From NCBI GenBank assembly GCA_040394635.1, contig JBEBRW010000003.1:85638-149637 (forward strand): a DNA stretch of 64,000 bases, in the 5' to 3' direction. The position numbers were made by a program, and so were the translations under genes. Origin of the DNA: UBA5239 sp040394635 (GTDB lineage: Bacteria; Verrucomicrobiota; Lentisphaeria; Victivallales; Victivallaceae). The notes under the pieces are model-generated. The model had not been told where the DNA came from. It worked only from the letters and a program-made list of their open reading frames with translations, and did not search any database. Below, one piece after another: positions 24,431 to 33,447 of the stretch (position 1 is its first letter; the number at the start of each line of letters is the position of its first letter).

Positions 24431-25357
24431 ATGATCAACTACAGCAAAATCGCTCCGGACTGGTGGGATTACACCACTCTCGACCGCGAAATTCTCAACG
24501 ACGCCGCCCGCCTCACCGCCAAGGATCTCGAGCAGATGTCGCGTCCCGGTTTCACGGTCAAATTCTACGACACCGTCCAGGATTTCTTCCTGGCCGAAGC
24601 GCTCGAATACATCACCGTCTGGCAGCAGGCCACCGAAGACAAACCCTGCGGCGTTTGCGGCCCGATCGGCCCGACCGAACAGCTCCCGCTGGTCGCCCGG
24701 CTGGTCAATGAACTGAACCTGAATCTCCGCCACTGCCATTTCTGGGGCATGGACGAATGGGTGATCGACGGCAAGGAAGTCGGCCCCGATTTCGCGCTCG
24801 GTTTCCGCAAGGCCGACATGGACCTGTGCTTCAATCTGATCCGTCCCGAGTTGCGCATGCCCGAGAAGAACATGCATTTCCCGGCCATGGACGTGTCCGA
24901 ATACGTCAAGTCCTGGGATCAGGCCGACTGCATGCTCATGCAGGGTGGACAGGGCGAAACCAAGCACTGGGCCTTCAATGACCCGGTCAAGCGCGAAGGC
25001 AAGTACAAAGACGTGCCGCCCACCCCGGCGGAGTACCGTCAGCTCGGCACCCGTTATGTCAACCTGCACCCGATCACGCTGATGCAGAATGCCCGTACCT
25101 CCGGCGGCGGTACCGTGCAGAACGTGCCCTCCGAAGCCGTGACCGTGGGACCGGTTGAAACCTGGAAGGCCAAAAAGATCTCGATCTGGCACCCCGGACA
25201 CCACGACAATCCGTTTGGCCTGCGCCTGAGCACCATGATGATCAGCAAGAAAATGGCCGACTCCCGCGTCCCGATGTCGCTCCTGGCCGACCATCCGTGC
25301 GTACAGTTCAACTTCCTGCGCAGCGGCATCGGCGTCTGTGACGTGGAAATGCATTGA
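24431..25357 (+). CDS. Glucosamine-6-phosphate deaminase-like protein with altered active site
   Basis: A 308-residue protein of the NagB/sugar-phosphate isomerase fold. Regions that align with NagB are CGPIGPTEQLP (phosphate loop), CHFWGMDEW (NagB NMDEY) and LMQGGQGETKHWAFNDP (NagB GGVGNDGHIAFNEP). The active-site His is kept, but the general-base Asp141 of NagB corresponds to Thr and Glu148 to Asp. Deaminase activity is therefore doubtful; it may act on a different amino sugar or sugar phosphate. AAAGGAGATTAAC precedes the ATG. The PIG-L deacetylase gene follows 16 bases later, so the pair probably handles an N-acetylated amino sugar. Not part of a pseudopilin locus. Confidence 0.75.
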   Translation: MINYSKIAPDWWDYTTLDREILNDAARLTAKDLEQMSRPGFTVKFYDTVQDFFLAEALEYITVWQQATEDKPCGVCGPIGPTEQLPLVARLVNELNLNLRHCHFWGMDEWVIDGKEVGPDFALGFRKADMDLCFNLIRPELRMPEKNMHFPAMDVSEYVKSWDQADCMLMQGGQGETKHWAFNDPVKREGKYKDVPPTPAEYRQLGTRYVNLHPITLMQNARTSGGGTVQNVPSEAVTVGPVETWKAKKISIWHPGHHDNPFGLRLSTMMISKKMADSRVPMSLLADHPCVQFNFLRSGIGVCDVEMH

Positions 25358-25373
25358 TCCGGAGCACTGAACC

Positions 25374-26177
25374 ATGAAAAAGACAGCATTTGCCATCGCC
25401 TGCCATCCCGATGATATCGATTACGGGATGGCGGGTACTCTGGTCGCGTTGAAAAACGCCGGCTATGAAATCCACTATATGAACATCGCCAACGGTTCCT
25501 GCGGTACCAACCAGTACGATCGCGAGACGATTGTCGCCATGCGCCGCGGCGAAGCCATGACCTCCGCCGCCGTGATCGGCGCGATCTTCCACGAAAGCCT
25601 CTGCGACGACCTCGAAGTGTTCTATACCAAGGACCTCCTCGAGCGCCTGATCCCGGTGGTGCGCGAAGTGGACCCGGAAATCATCCTGACCCACGGTCCG
25701 TACGATTACATGGAGGACCATGTGAACTCCGGCCGGCTGGCCGTGACCGCGGCGTTTTCGCGCGGCATGGTGCCCGCGCCGTGCGTCCCGCCGGTGCCGG
25801 TAGTGAACGGCAAAGTCACGGTATATCATTCGATGCCGCACAGCATCACGGATTCGCTGCGCCGCCCGGTCGTTCCGGGGCTGTTCGTCGATGTGACCGA
25901 AGCGATCGAGCTGAAGAAGCAGATGCTTTCCTGTCACATCAGCCAGGGTGCCTGGCTGGATTCGAGCCAGGGCAGCGCATTTGTCGACGACATGGTCAAG
26001 CGCGGCCGTTATTTCGGCAAAATGTCCGGTAAATTCGACTACGCCGAAGGCTGGATTCGTCATAGCCATATCGGCTTCTGCGACAGCACCGACGATCCGT
26101 TGACCACCGCCCTGGGCTCCAAGGCCCTGGTCAACACTGAATTCGAGAAGGCGATCAAAATCGACTTCTGGGATTAA
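25374..26177 (+). CDS. PIG-L (LmbE-like) deacetylase
   Basis: A 267-residue zinc-dependent de-N-acetylase of the PIG-L/LmbE family. The N-terminal metal motif is ACHPDDIDYGMAGTL, and a later DYMEDHVNSGRL carries the second metal His. Family members deacetylate N-acetylglucosaminyl groups of small molecules or lipids. It forms a two-gene unit with the NagB-like gene and is followed by a clear terminator. Substrate unknown; the neighbour suggests a GlcNAc-type compound. Confidence 0.88.
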   Translation: MKKTAFAIACHPDDIDYGMAGTLVALKNAGYEIHYMNIANGSCGTNQYDRETIVAMRRGEAMTSAAVIGAIFHESLCDDLEVFYTKDLLERLIPVVREVDPEIILTHGPYDYMEDHVNSGRLAVTAAFSRGMVPAPCVPPVPVVNGKVTVYHSMPHSITDSLRRPVVPGLFVDVTEAIELKKQMLSCHISQGAWLDSSQGSAFVDDMVKRGRYFGKMSGKFDYAEGWIRHSHIGFCDSTDDPLTTALGSKALVNTEFEKAIKIDFWD

Positions 26178-26186
26178 CCCAAAAAG

Positions 26187-26224
26187 AAATGCGAGGGTGG
26201 CTCCACGCCCCCGCATTTTTTTTG
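26187..26224 (+). terminator. Rho-independent terminator after the NagB-like/PIG-L unit
   Basis: AAATGCG (26187-26193) pairs with CGCATTT (26212-26218), with GGG/CCC inside the stem, followed by a run of T to 26223. Confidence 0.85.
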
Positions 26225-26618
26225 CTTGTTTTTGAATGACTTCGATTGTAATATACTACATATATGAGACTTATGCAAGATTAATTTTCACGATACGGAC
26301 TATCCAAGGAATACGCAAAACCAGGCAAAATAGTTTGGAACTTTTATGGTAGAGCGGGATTGCTGTCATTGTGATCATTGATTTTGCTGTTAGCGCTTCG
26401 AATTCAGTTATTTATTGTGATAGCGCCTGGTCGCATGATTTGGGTGGGCAGAGAATTTTTTTTGGTCAAGGCTGCTATCATTTGGCGGTAGTCTTATAAC
26501 CTCTCCGAATGTCACTAAAATGATTTCGAGAAAAAGCGTGTATCGAATGAGCTCGACGAATTATGAAGTAGCCAGCAAAAATGTTTTAATTCTGGTATTT
26601 TGACTCACTGCCGAAAAT

Positions 26619-26646
26619 ATGAGACTGATGTCTCATTCTTAGAGAC
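26619..26646. promoter_or_regulatory. Palindromic operator candidate for the locus B GntR regulator
   Basis: ATGAGAC-TGAT-GTCTCAT is a perfect 7-base inverted repeat (26619-26636). With GAGAC at 26642-26646 the GTCTC arm forms a second inverted pair. It ends 33 bases before the -35 of the GntR promoter. Assignment to this regulator is inference. Confidence 0.4.
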
Positions 26647-26679
26647 GCAAATTTTTCAGAATAATCCATCAATGCCCTA

Positions 26680-26707
26680 TTGACTTTTACCGGATTGGTC
26701 TTATACT
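26680..26707 (+). promoter_or_regulatory. Promoter of locus B
   Basis: TTGACT (26680-26685), 16-base spacer, TATACT (26702-26707), 36 bases before the GntR ATG. Confidence 0.6.
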
Positions 26708-26743
26708 AATATAAGCGAACAAAGATTAAACCAAGAAGAAGCC

Positions 26744-27778
26744 ATGATCGTAGCAACAGATATTGTAAAACAGCTTCGGCAGAATATTGTCAACCAGGAA
26801 TTTGGTCTCAGCGGCAAGTTGCCGACTCGCGAGGAATTCAGCAGACAATATGGCGCCAGCAAGGCTACTGTGCAGAAAGCGCTGGCGGCTCTGGAGGCGG
26901 AGGGCTTCATCATTTCGCGCGGTACGCTCGGCACATTCGTCAACCCGAACTCGCCGAATCACACCGACATCGCGCTACTGCTGCCGGTTCGCGAGGATCA
27001 GCTGACCGTTCGCGACGAGCTTTTTAACCTGGTCAACCAGGAACACCGCAACCTGGAGAAGCGTACCGGCAAGAATCTGCGGTACTTCTATATCGACCGC
27101 GAACAGCGGGTACGGGACGATTTCGAGAAGGTGGCCGAAGAGGCCAACCGGACCCGGTTGAACGGTGTGATTCTGCCGTTTCCACCACAGCAATGGATGC
27201 TCGAACCATTCATTAAAAACAACATTCCGGTGGCGGTGCTGACCGATGAAGATGTCAAGGGAGCCTCGACCGTATGGGTGGATTATTCGGATTTTTTCCG
27301 CAAGGCCCTGCGTCATTGCCGGGAGCGAAATTGCCGCCGTCCGGCGCTGATCAGCAACTCCACGCTGCCGTATCACCATATCGAAGATTATTTCAAGCTC
27401 GGAACGGAAGCCGGATTTCAGATCGAATCCCGGCTGATACAGGGACAATCCGAAGTTTTCGGCTTGCCGTGGCTCAAACACAACCTCGATTCGTTTTTCT
27501 ACGGCCCGGAACCGGCGGACGCGATCATCATCAGCGACGAAACGTTTCTGGCCGATATCCTCAAGTATCTGTTTGACCGCGACATGATCCCGGGCAAAGA
27601 CATTCAACTGGTCTGCGAGCGAACCTTTCCGCAGGACGCTTATACCAGTTTTCCAGTCAAATTCATAGGGTTCGACTTATATGAGATCATCGATACCTGC
27701 CTGCGGGCGCTGGACGCACTGCGCGCCGGCGGGAAACCGGTGAAAAACTTTGAACTGATAACCGCAATCGAAAATTAA
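26744..27778 (+). CDS. GntR-family regulator with LacI-type sugar-binding domain (locus B)
   Basis: A 344-residue protein. The N-terminal winged helix (about 1-70) is of GntR type, with LPTREEFSRQYGASKATVQKAL and EGFIISRGTLGTFV. The C-terminal part (about 75-344) resembles periplasmic-binding-protein-like effector domains (DIALLLPVRED, NGVILPF, PVAVLTDEDVKG, DAIIISDETFLADIL). This pairing (AraR-like) is typical of sugar-responsive repressors. The pseudopilin gene starts 15 bases after its stop, so regulator and pseudopilin share a transcript. Confidence 0.85.
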   Translation: MIVATDIVKQLRQNIVNQEFGLSGKLPTREEFSRQYGASKATVQKALAALEAEGFIISRGTLGTFVNPNSPNHTDIALLLPVREDQLTVRDELFNLVNQEHRNLEKRTGKNLRYFYIDREQRVRDDFEKVAEEANRTRLNGVILPFPPQQWMLEPFIKNNIPVAVLTDEDVKGASTVWVDYSDFFRKALRHCRERNCRRPALISNSTLPYHHIEDYFKLGTEAGFQIESRLIQGQSEVFGLPWLKHNLDSFFYGPEPADAIIISDETFLADILKYLFDRDMIPGKDIQLVCERTFPQDAYTSFPVKFIGFDLYEIIDTCLRALDALRAGGKPVKNFELITAIEN

Positions 27779-27793
27779 AAGGAGAAGAAAAGA

Positions 27794-28474
27794 ATGAAAT
27801 CCGACAAGCCAATTTTCACACTTATAGAGTTACTGGTCGTAATAGCGATCATAGCGATCCTGGCAGCAATGCTGCTCCCTGCCCTGAACAAAGCCCGCGA
27901 CAGAGCAAAACAATCATCGTGCACCAATAATCTAAAACAAATCGGACTGGCAGCCGTGAATTATGGTAACGATTTCGCGGGGTATTACCTGTATGCGAGC
28001 GATAATCATGGCAATACCGTGGCAGCCACCAACAATTACATTTCCTGGTATGGAAAATTGATCAAGCACAGATATGTAACGGCTGTTACTCTGCAGGACA
28101 AGAACGGCTATGACTTCGAGGATTCCCTGACTTTTTACTGTCCGTCCCAGCCCGCTGTCCAGACGATTGTGAGCACATCGCGCCACTACGGCCTCAATTA
28201 TGAGCGGTTCGGCCTGGCGCCGGCTGCCGGGGTTTTGCACGGCAAAGTACCCGATCCCTCCGGAAAGATTTATATCGCCGACTCCATCCGGATACCCAGC
28301 ACAGATTGCAGCTACCTGATCTCCAGGTGGGGCGGCGGCGCGTATCCGTACAATTACCTGAACGGCTGCTACTCTACTCATTCCAGGCACTTTCAGCACA
28401 CACTCGCCCTGATGGGAGACGGCCATGCAGTTGCCATTCCGGCCTACGATATACGGTTGGCGACTAACTGGTGA
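27794..28474 (+). CDS. Pseudopilin with H-X9-DG motif (locus B)
   Basis: A 226-residue protein. Leader MKSDKPI, then FTLIELLVVIAIIAILAAM; the residue before Phe is Ile rather than Gly. The helix is followed by NKARDRAKQSSCTNNLKQIG, typical of the group, and the C-terminal motif HFQHTLALMGDG (H-X9-DG). AAAGGAGAAGAAAAG precedes the ATG. It lies between GntR and the DUF4838 gene, whose ribosome site overlaps its stop. Confidence 0.9.
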   Translation: MKSDKPIFTLIELLVVIAIIAILAAMLLPALNKARDRAKQSSCTNNLKQIGLAAVNYGNDFAGYYLYASDNHGNTVAATNNYISWYGKLIKHRYVTAVTLQDKNGYDFEDSLTFYCPSQPAVQTIVSTSRHYGLNYERFGLAPAAGVLHGKVPDPSGKIYIADSIRIPSTDCSYLISRWGGGAYPYNYLNGCYSTHSRHFQHTLALMGDGHAVAIPAYDIRLATNW

Positions 28475-28482
28475 GGTGCGAT

Positions 28483-30630
28483 ATGATGCTGAAAACACTG
28501 ATAACCATATTCATCGTATGCCGGTTCGGCATTCCCCTTTTTGCCACTGTTATCAATCTGCAAAATATCTCCGTGACGGGACCAGATGCCCCCACGCCTG
28601 CCGAACGATATGCCATCACGGAACTAACGAATCACCTGAAAAAAATAGGAAATAATACCATTGAGTTGAACGGCAATACCGAAATCCGGCTGATCACAGA
28701 TACCGGTTTGCATCCAGACGGATACAATATCCGGTTCGCCGGGAATAACCTGGAAATTCGCGGCGGCGGTAATTTCGGGCTCATCTACGGGGTTTACGCA
28801 GTTCTGGAGGAGGACCTCGGCTGCCGCTGGTATGAACCGGAAATTACGGTCATACCGGCTCCAGGCAGTTTGGTTTTCAAAGTAAAAGAAAGGACCTCAA
28901 AACCAGCATTTCCGGTTGTTCGCGACCCCTTCTGCAGTATGGAGGGCAATGTTGCCTGGGCACTACGTAACCGCTGCATAAAAACGATGGGGCGTAATAT
29001 CCCAAAGGAACTCGGCAACTGCATTTCCTATCCGCGAGGTCCTGAATTCTGGATGGCACACACGATGAATTTATTTTGTCCTCCGGCTCTATTCAAAGAA
29101 CACCCCGAGTATTTCATGCAGGATGTGAATGGGAAACGCAGTCCGCGGCAAATTTGCCCCAGTCATCCGGATGTACGCAATCTGGCGGCAGATAAAGTTC
29201 GATCGGTTTTAAGAAAATATCCTCAACATAATATCCTCAACCTGTCATTGGAGGACAATCACGATATCTGCCATTGTCCTGACTGCCTGAATGCCTGGGA
29301 ACGCGAAGGTACCGGCGGGGCGGCATTCTTTGAGCTGGTCAACCATGTGGCGGAAAAAGTCGCGGTCGAGTTTCCCAATGTCAAAATATCATTCCTTGCT
29401 TATTACTCCACATTTTTGCCGCCCGAAAAAATGAAAATGGTATCGAATACCGTCTGTTTTCTGGCATTTCTGGGGGGACGGAACATGTCGAAACCGGTCG
29501 AACTTCAGGAATCCTTCCCGGCAATTCTGCAGGGCTGGCAGGAAGCGGCGCCGGAAATTCATATCTGGGATTATCAAGTATTTTTTCCAAACTTCATGCA
29601 GTACGAACTCTCGTTGCACAGCGTCATGGAAAACCTGCGTTACTACCGCAAGTTCGATAATATTACCGGCATCATGCTTCAGGGTTCCTATTGCGGACCG
29701 GGAGGTGAGCGCCAGGGCCTGCGTGCCTGGGTTGAATCCAAACTATTGTGGGACCCCGACCGGGACGTATGGGAATTGTCGCAGGATTATATCCGGGGCG
29801 TTTATGGTGTGGCGGCTCCTGAGGTCGAGAAGTTTTATCATTTCCTGAATGATCTCGAAAAGCGGCATCAACAATATCAGACTCATCAAACTGAGATCAT
29901 GAATAACGGTGCTGCCGCATTCCGGAATGCCAAGGTTTTGGCAGCCAATGATCCGGTTCTACTGGAGCGCCTCGAGTTAGCGGAATTACCAGTGATTATC
30001 TGGGAGCTGGACTCCATTATGGGCGATCGCTACCGGAATATCGAAATCGATAAAGATAAGGTGAATTCACTGTTGAATCAGCTCCATAAAGTCGTTGAAC
30101 GGCAGAAAATCACCAATATATCCGAAGGCGGTTCCATTAAAAAATATCTTGAAAATTGCCGTGCCGTATTGAATGAAAAGAACTTGACTTATCGTGATAC
30201 GCTTGACAAGGCAAGTTCAGTCATTCCCGCCCGCGACGGCAAAACTTATGGCGCCAAGCTGGAAAAAGATCCGCAAAGCATTGCCCTAGAAATCATCCGT
30301 CTGTCTCCGGACAATAACTGGTCATGGCAAATGCGCATGGATAAAATCAATCTGCCCGAAGGTAAATATAGATTCAGGCTGCGCTGTCGAGCGGTCAAGA
30401 CGGGAGAAAAACAAACTGTGCTTCATTTCGGCATGCACGATGTCGCCAAAGCGGCGCAAGCCGGCCGCTCCATTCCCGCTTCGCAACTTCTGCATTCGAA
30501 TTACCGTTGGCATGATCTCGGCATCTTTCCAGTCAATTCGGGAAGCACACTGTATACCATGCTTCAGGCCAAAGACAACCATATGGAACTCTATATCGAA
30601 GCCCTTGAAATAACCCCCGTTGGTGACTGA
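28483..30630 (+). CDS. Secreted DUF4838 protein (locus B)
   Basis: A protein of about 715 residues. ATG 28483 is preferred because GAGG lies six bases upstream and overlaps the pseudopilin stop. A signal peptide spans about residues 1-21 (LITIFIVCRFGIPLFA). An N-terminal domain with YAITELTNHLKKIG and GVYAVLEEDLGCRWY follows, then the DUF4838 core with FKEHPEYFMQDVNGKRSPRQICP and CHCPDC near residue 263. The C-terminal region is probably a beta-sandwich. It resembles the proteins at 20186, 42451 and 54289. Role in glycan processing is inferred from domain company only. Confidence 0.82.
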   Translation: MMLKTLITIFIVCRFGIPLFATVINLQNISVTGPDAPTPAERYAITELTNHLKKIGNNTIELNGNTEIRLITDTGLHPDGYNIRFAGNNLEIRGGGNFGLIYGVYAVLEEDLGCRWYEPEITVIPAPGSLVFKVKERTSKPAFPVVRDPFCSMEGNVAWALRNRCIKTMGRNIPKELGNCISYPRGPEFWMAHTMNLFCPPALFKEHPEYFMQDVNGKRSPRQICPSHPDVRNLAADKVRSVLRKYPQHNILNLSLEDNHDICHCPDCLNAWEREGTGGAAFFELVNHVAEKVAVEFPNVKISFLAYYSTFLPPEKMKMVSNTVCFLAFLGGRNMSKPVELQESFPAILQGWQEAAPEIHIWDYQVFFPNFMQYELSLHSVMENLRYYRKFDNITGIMLQGSYCGPGGERQGLRAWVESKLLWDPDRDVWELSQDYIRGVYGVAAPEVEKFYHFLNDLEKRHQQYQTHQTEIMNNGAAAFRNAKVLAANDPVLLERLELAELPVIIWELDSIMGDRYRNIEIDKDKVNSLLNQLHKVVERQKITNISEGGSIKKYLENCRAVLNEKNLTYRDTLDKASSVIPARDGKTYGAKLEKDPQSIALEIIRLSPDNNWSWQMRMDKINLPEGKYRFRLRCRAVKTGEKQTVLHFGMHDVAKAAQAGRSIPASQLLHSNYRWHDLGIFPVNSGSTLYTMLQAKDNHMELYIEALEITPVGD

Positions 30631-30634
30631 TCCT

Positions 30635-31744
30635 ATGAAAACTCAAATTGCCGCTTATTATTTCCCGAATTATCACCCCGACCCGCGCAATGCCATTGTC
30701 CACGGCCCCGGCTGGACCGAATGGGAACTGGTCAAGAAGGCACGTCCGCGTTTCGCCGGACACCGGCAGCCGCGCGTGCCCCTGTGGGGCTGCGAAAACG
30801 AGGCCGATCCGGTCGTTATGCGGCGGAAAATCGATACCGCACAGGAGTTCGGGCTGGACGCATTTGTCTTTGACTGGTATTGTTACGAGGACGGGCTGTT
30901 TCTGGAACAAGCGCTGGAGAAGGGTTTCATGCCTGTAGTGGCGGGTACGGATTTCAAATTTGCGTTGATGTGGGCGAACCACGACTGGACCGATATCCAT
31001 CCTTGGCGTGTCGGCACTCTCAAACCGGTCCTGTACCACGGAGTGATCAGCGATGCCGCTTTTGACCGCATGACGGATTATGTAATCGAGAAATATTTTC
31101 GCCATCCGAATTACTGGAAAATCGACGGCAAACCGTATTTTTCCATCTATAACCTGCCCGGCCTGGGCGCACCCGAACGGCTCACAAAATTCAGAAACAA
31201 AGCCGCCAAAGCCGGTTTTCCGGGGATTCATATCAACATGATCCTGCAGGAAGAGGCCATTCTGCCCGGCGAAAACGGCAACGCAGACGCCGAGGAGTTG
31301 ATTGACGCGAGGTATTTCGATAGTGTCACGTCGTATATCTGGCTGCATCATTGCCGGCTGGAGCACTTCCCTGTCACGCCGTACCGGAAGGTCATGGATG
31401 CATACCTCGAGTTTTACCGCAAGACCCGGACGCAATACTGCTTGCCGTGTTACCCGAATGTGACCGTAGGCTGGGACAGTTCGCCGAGGACTGATCAATC
31501 CACGCCATTTGAGGAATACGGTTATCCGTACACCCCGGTCATGACCGCCACGCCCGGGGAATTCGGAGACGCGATGCGGACGTTCCTGGCCGATGCCCCG
31601 GAACTGCTGTTCATCAACGCCTGGAACGAATGGACCGAGGGAAGTTACCTTGAGCCTGATCTGGAAAACGGGACCGCTTATCTTTGGGAACTGAAAGACA
31701 GTCGTCTTATAGATATGAAAATTCAAGAGAATACAAACAGATGA
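30635..31744 (+). CDS. GH99-like domain (WbsX-type) protein
   Basis: A 369-residue protein without signal peptide. The opening IAAYYFPNYHPD, GPGWTEWELVKKARPRF, FDWYCYEDG, KFALMWANHDW and the C-terminal INAWNEWTEGSYLEPD are hallmarks of the GH99-like/WbsX group, a TIM-barrel family related to endo-alpha-mannanases. The ATG is four bases after the DUF4838 stop, with GGTGA as ribosome site. The following decayed gene overlaps its stop by ATGA. Substrate unknown; linkage suggests the same glycan as the other locus B proteins. Confidence 0.82.
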   Translation: MKTQIAAYYFPNYHPDPRNAIVHGPGWTEWELVKKARPRFAGHRQPRVPLWGCENEADPVVMRRKIDTAQEFGLDAFVFDWYCYEDGLFLEQALEKGFMPVVAGTDFKFALMWANHDWTDIHPWRVGTLKPVLYHGVISDAAFDRMTDYVIEKYFRHPNYWKIDGKPYFSIYNLPGLGAPERLTKFRNKAAKAGFPGIHINMILQEEAILPGENGNADAEELIDARYFDSVTSYIWLHHCRLEHFPVTPYRKVMDAYLEFYRKTRTQYCLPCYPNVTVGWDSSPRTDQSTPFEEYGYPYTPVMTATPGEFGDAMRTFLADAPELLFINAWNEWTEGSYLEPDLENGTAYLWELKDSRLIDMKIQENTNR

Positions 31745-32680
31745 AAATAAATATCCTTTTCGCAAATGCCGAATCATCCGGCAGTATCAAAGTTAAATAT
31801 GGCAAACTGGCTTCACCAGCGAAATTCAACGCGTCATCACGGGTAACAGTAGAGCTTAAAGACGTGAACTTGAAAAACGGGGCCAAGCCGACGATTGTCA
31901 CGGTGTTGACCGAAGATTCGTTTTCGTTCAATCTGCGTGATGTATCGAGTTCGCATCCCATTTACATTCCGGAATATCGAGACGCAGTGGTACCGGGTGA
32001 CGATTCGCGCACTTACAGTGACGTTGCCCGCGGCATCGCTTTGAAAGGTTTGGTGTCCGATCATGACCGCATGTGCCATGAACCGGAAGAAACCTATGAA
32101 AATGCCTGTCGATACGATCGCGACAAATATTCTCCGGTATGGCTGGGCCTTGGCGGTAATATCCGCATGTTTACGGTATCTCCGTAGCAGCTGTACAGTG
32201 AATCGAGCGGGGGCGATTTCCGGTATTGGGGCAAGATCACTCCCCACTATCATTCTGTCGGCAAAAGTATCCCGGAGAAACCGCGTATCCACTATGATAT
32301 CCTCTTCGAAATCAGTCCGGGAGCGCATTGCCGCCCGCATGTGACGCATCGGCTGGTATGCTCCGATCGGTACGGAAAGTTCGCCGATTATTCAGTATTT
32401 TGATTCAATCGGACGGAATGAAATCGACGGACGCTGCATCGATTTCTTTCTGGAACGCCAACGGGAGGATGGTTTCATTCAGTGTTATTTTAATTACGAA
32501 AGTGAGACTGGGCCGGTATTATGGACCGCATCCGAACATTTTCGTTATACGAACGATCTGGAATGGTTGAAAAAGAATACGCCGAAATTCAAAAAATCCT
32601 GCGATTACCTGCTCGCCTGGCGTGATGACATCCCTTCACGGCTTAACGCCAACGACGGCACTGAGAACTTCAGTCTGTAG
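31741..32680 (+). pseudogene. Decayed intracellular glycosidase-like gene (nonsense plus frameshift)
   Basis: ATG 31741 overlaps the stop of the GH99-like gene (ATGA). The frame reads 148 residues to TAG 32185-32187. The same frame then continues as protein-like sequence (LYSESSGGDFRYWGKI, SPGAHCRPHVTHRLVCSDRYG) to about 32400. Reading then resumes in another frame (IQYFDSIGRNEIDGRCIDFF, FRYTNDLEWLKKNTPKF) to TAG 32678-32680. The last part resembles the (alpha/alpha) barrel region of intracellular glycosidases. One stop and one frameshift make a functional product unlikely, although a sequencing error could explain one of them. Confidence 0.7.
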
Positions 32681-32699
32681 AGATTTATTGGCGTATTGA

Positions 32700-33425
32700 T
32701 TATTTTTCGACCGGGTCGGCGCTGAAGGCGATTTCGCTGACGAATACATCGGCGTTATCGGCTTTGATGTCGTAGCGGTAATCTTTGTTTTCCACGGATT
32801 TCGCCCACATGGTTCCTTCCCAGGCTTCGGCGTGACGGAACTTATTGTCTTTCAACGCTTCGCTGCCGTTGACGCTGACGTCATACACTTTTTTCACGAA
32901 GTCCATTTTGACGTCGACGGTGGTCCATTCGCCGAGTTTGAACTCTCCGGCATGAACCCACTTCACGTATCCTTTGCCGTCGCCATTGGAAGCGCTGACA
33001 TAGGTTTTGCCCTTGTTGCAGAGCAGGCCGATAAATGCGGCGGAGCGGCCATTGACCTGCTGAAACATCACGGCGCCGGTGACGACCCCCTCGGGGGCTT
33101 CCTTGACCATCACTTTGACTCTGGCGTAGATGACGCTCTGCTGCGCATCGTTCGAAGCCATCGACCATTCCGACGAGTTAAGCTGTATACCCTTCTTGAT
33201 CTGCAAGGCTTTGACCCCGTCGACTTCGGTCACGACGGCGCCGACGGTGTTCGCTTCGCGCGGCCACATGCCCCAGGCTTTCAGCAGGGAACTTTGCTTG
33301 CCGTCGGTGTTGGTTTTGACGATTTCGCTGCCGGGGGCGAGATCCTTCAGGTTGAGGCGGTAGAATTCTCCGCCGAACGCGGCGGAAGCCATCAGGGCGC
33401 AAATCAGAAACATGGATTTTTTCAT
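32700..33425 (-). CDS. Exported protein, probably beta-sandwich (locus C)
   Basis: A 241-residue protein. ATG 33425 is set by AAGGAGATGAATAT. Signal peptide MKKSMFLICALMASAAFGG. The mature part has alternating strand-like segments (SVIYARVKVMV, GVVTGAVMFQQVNG, EWTTVDVKMDFVKKVYDVSVNG), suggesting a concanavalin-like fold. No catalytic motif is recognised, so binding rather than catalysis is possible. It is the last gene of the locus C minus-strand unit, 22 bases after the GH2-like gene. Confidence 0.7.
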   Translation of the reverse strand: MKKSMFLICALMASAAFGGEFYRLNLKDLAPGSEIVKTNTDGKQSSLLKAWGMWPREANTVGAVVTEVDGVKALQIKKGIQLNSSEWSMASNDAQQSVIYARVKVMVKEAPEGVVTGAVMFQQVNGRSAAFIGLLCNKGKTYVSASNGDGKGYVKWVHAGEFKLGEWTTVDVKMDFVKKVYDVSVNGSEALKDNKFRHAEAWEGTMWAKSVENKDYRYDIKADNADVFVSEIAFSADPVEK

Positions 33426-33447
33426 ATATTCATCTCCTTGGGATTGT

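Larger units (their letters stand above)
26225..26743. other. Intergenic region upstream of the locus B GntR gene
   Basis: About 520 AT-richer bases with no supportable gene on either strand. It holds a perfect palindrome at 26619-26636, a further GAGAC at 26642-26646, another ATGAGAC near 26264, and the promoter at 26680-26707. The rest shows nothing I recognise. Confidence 0.6.
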
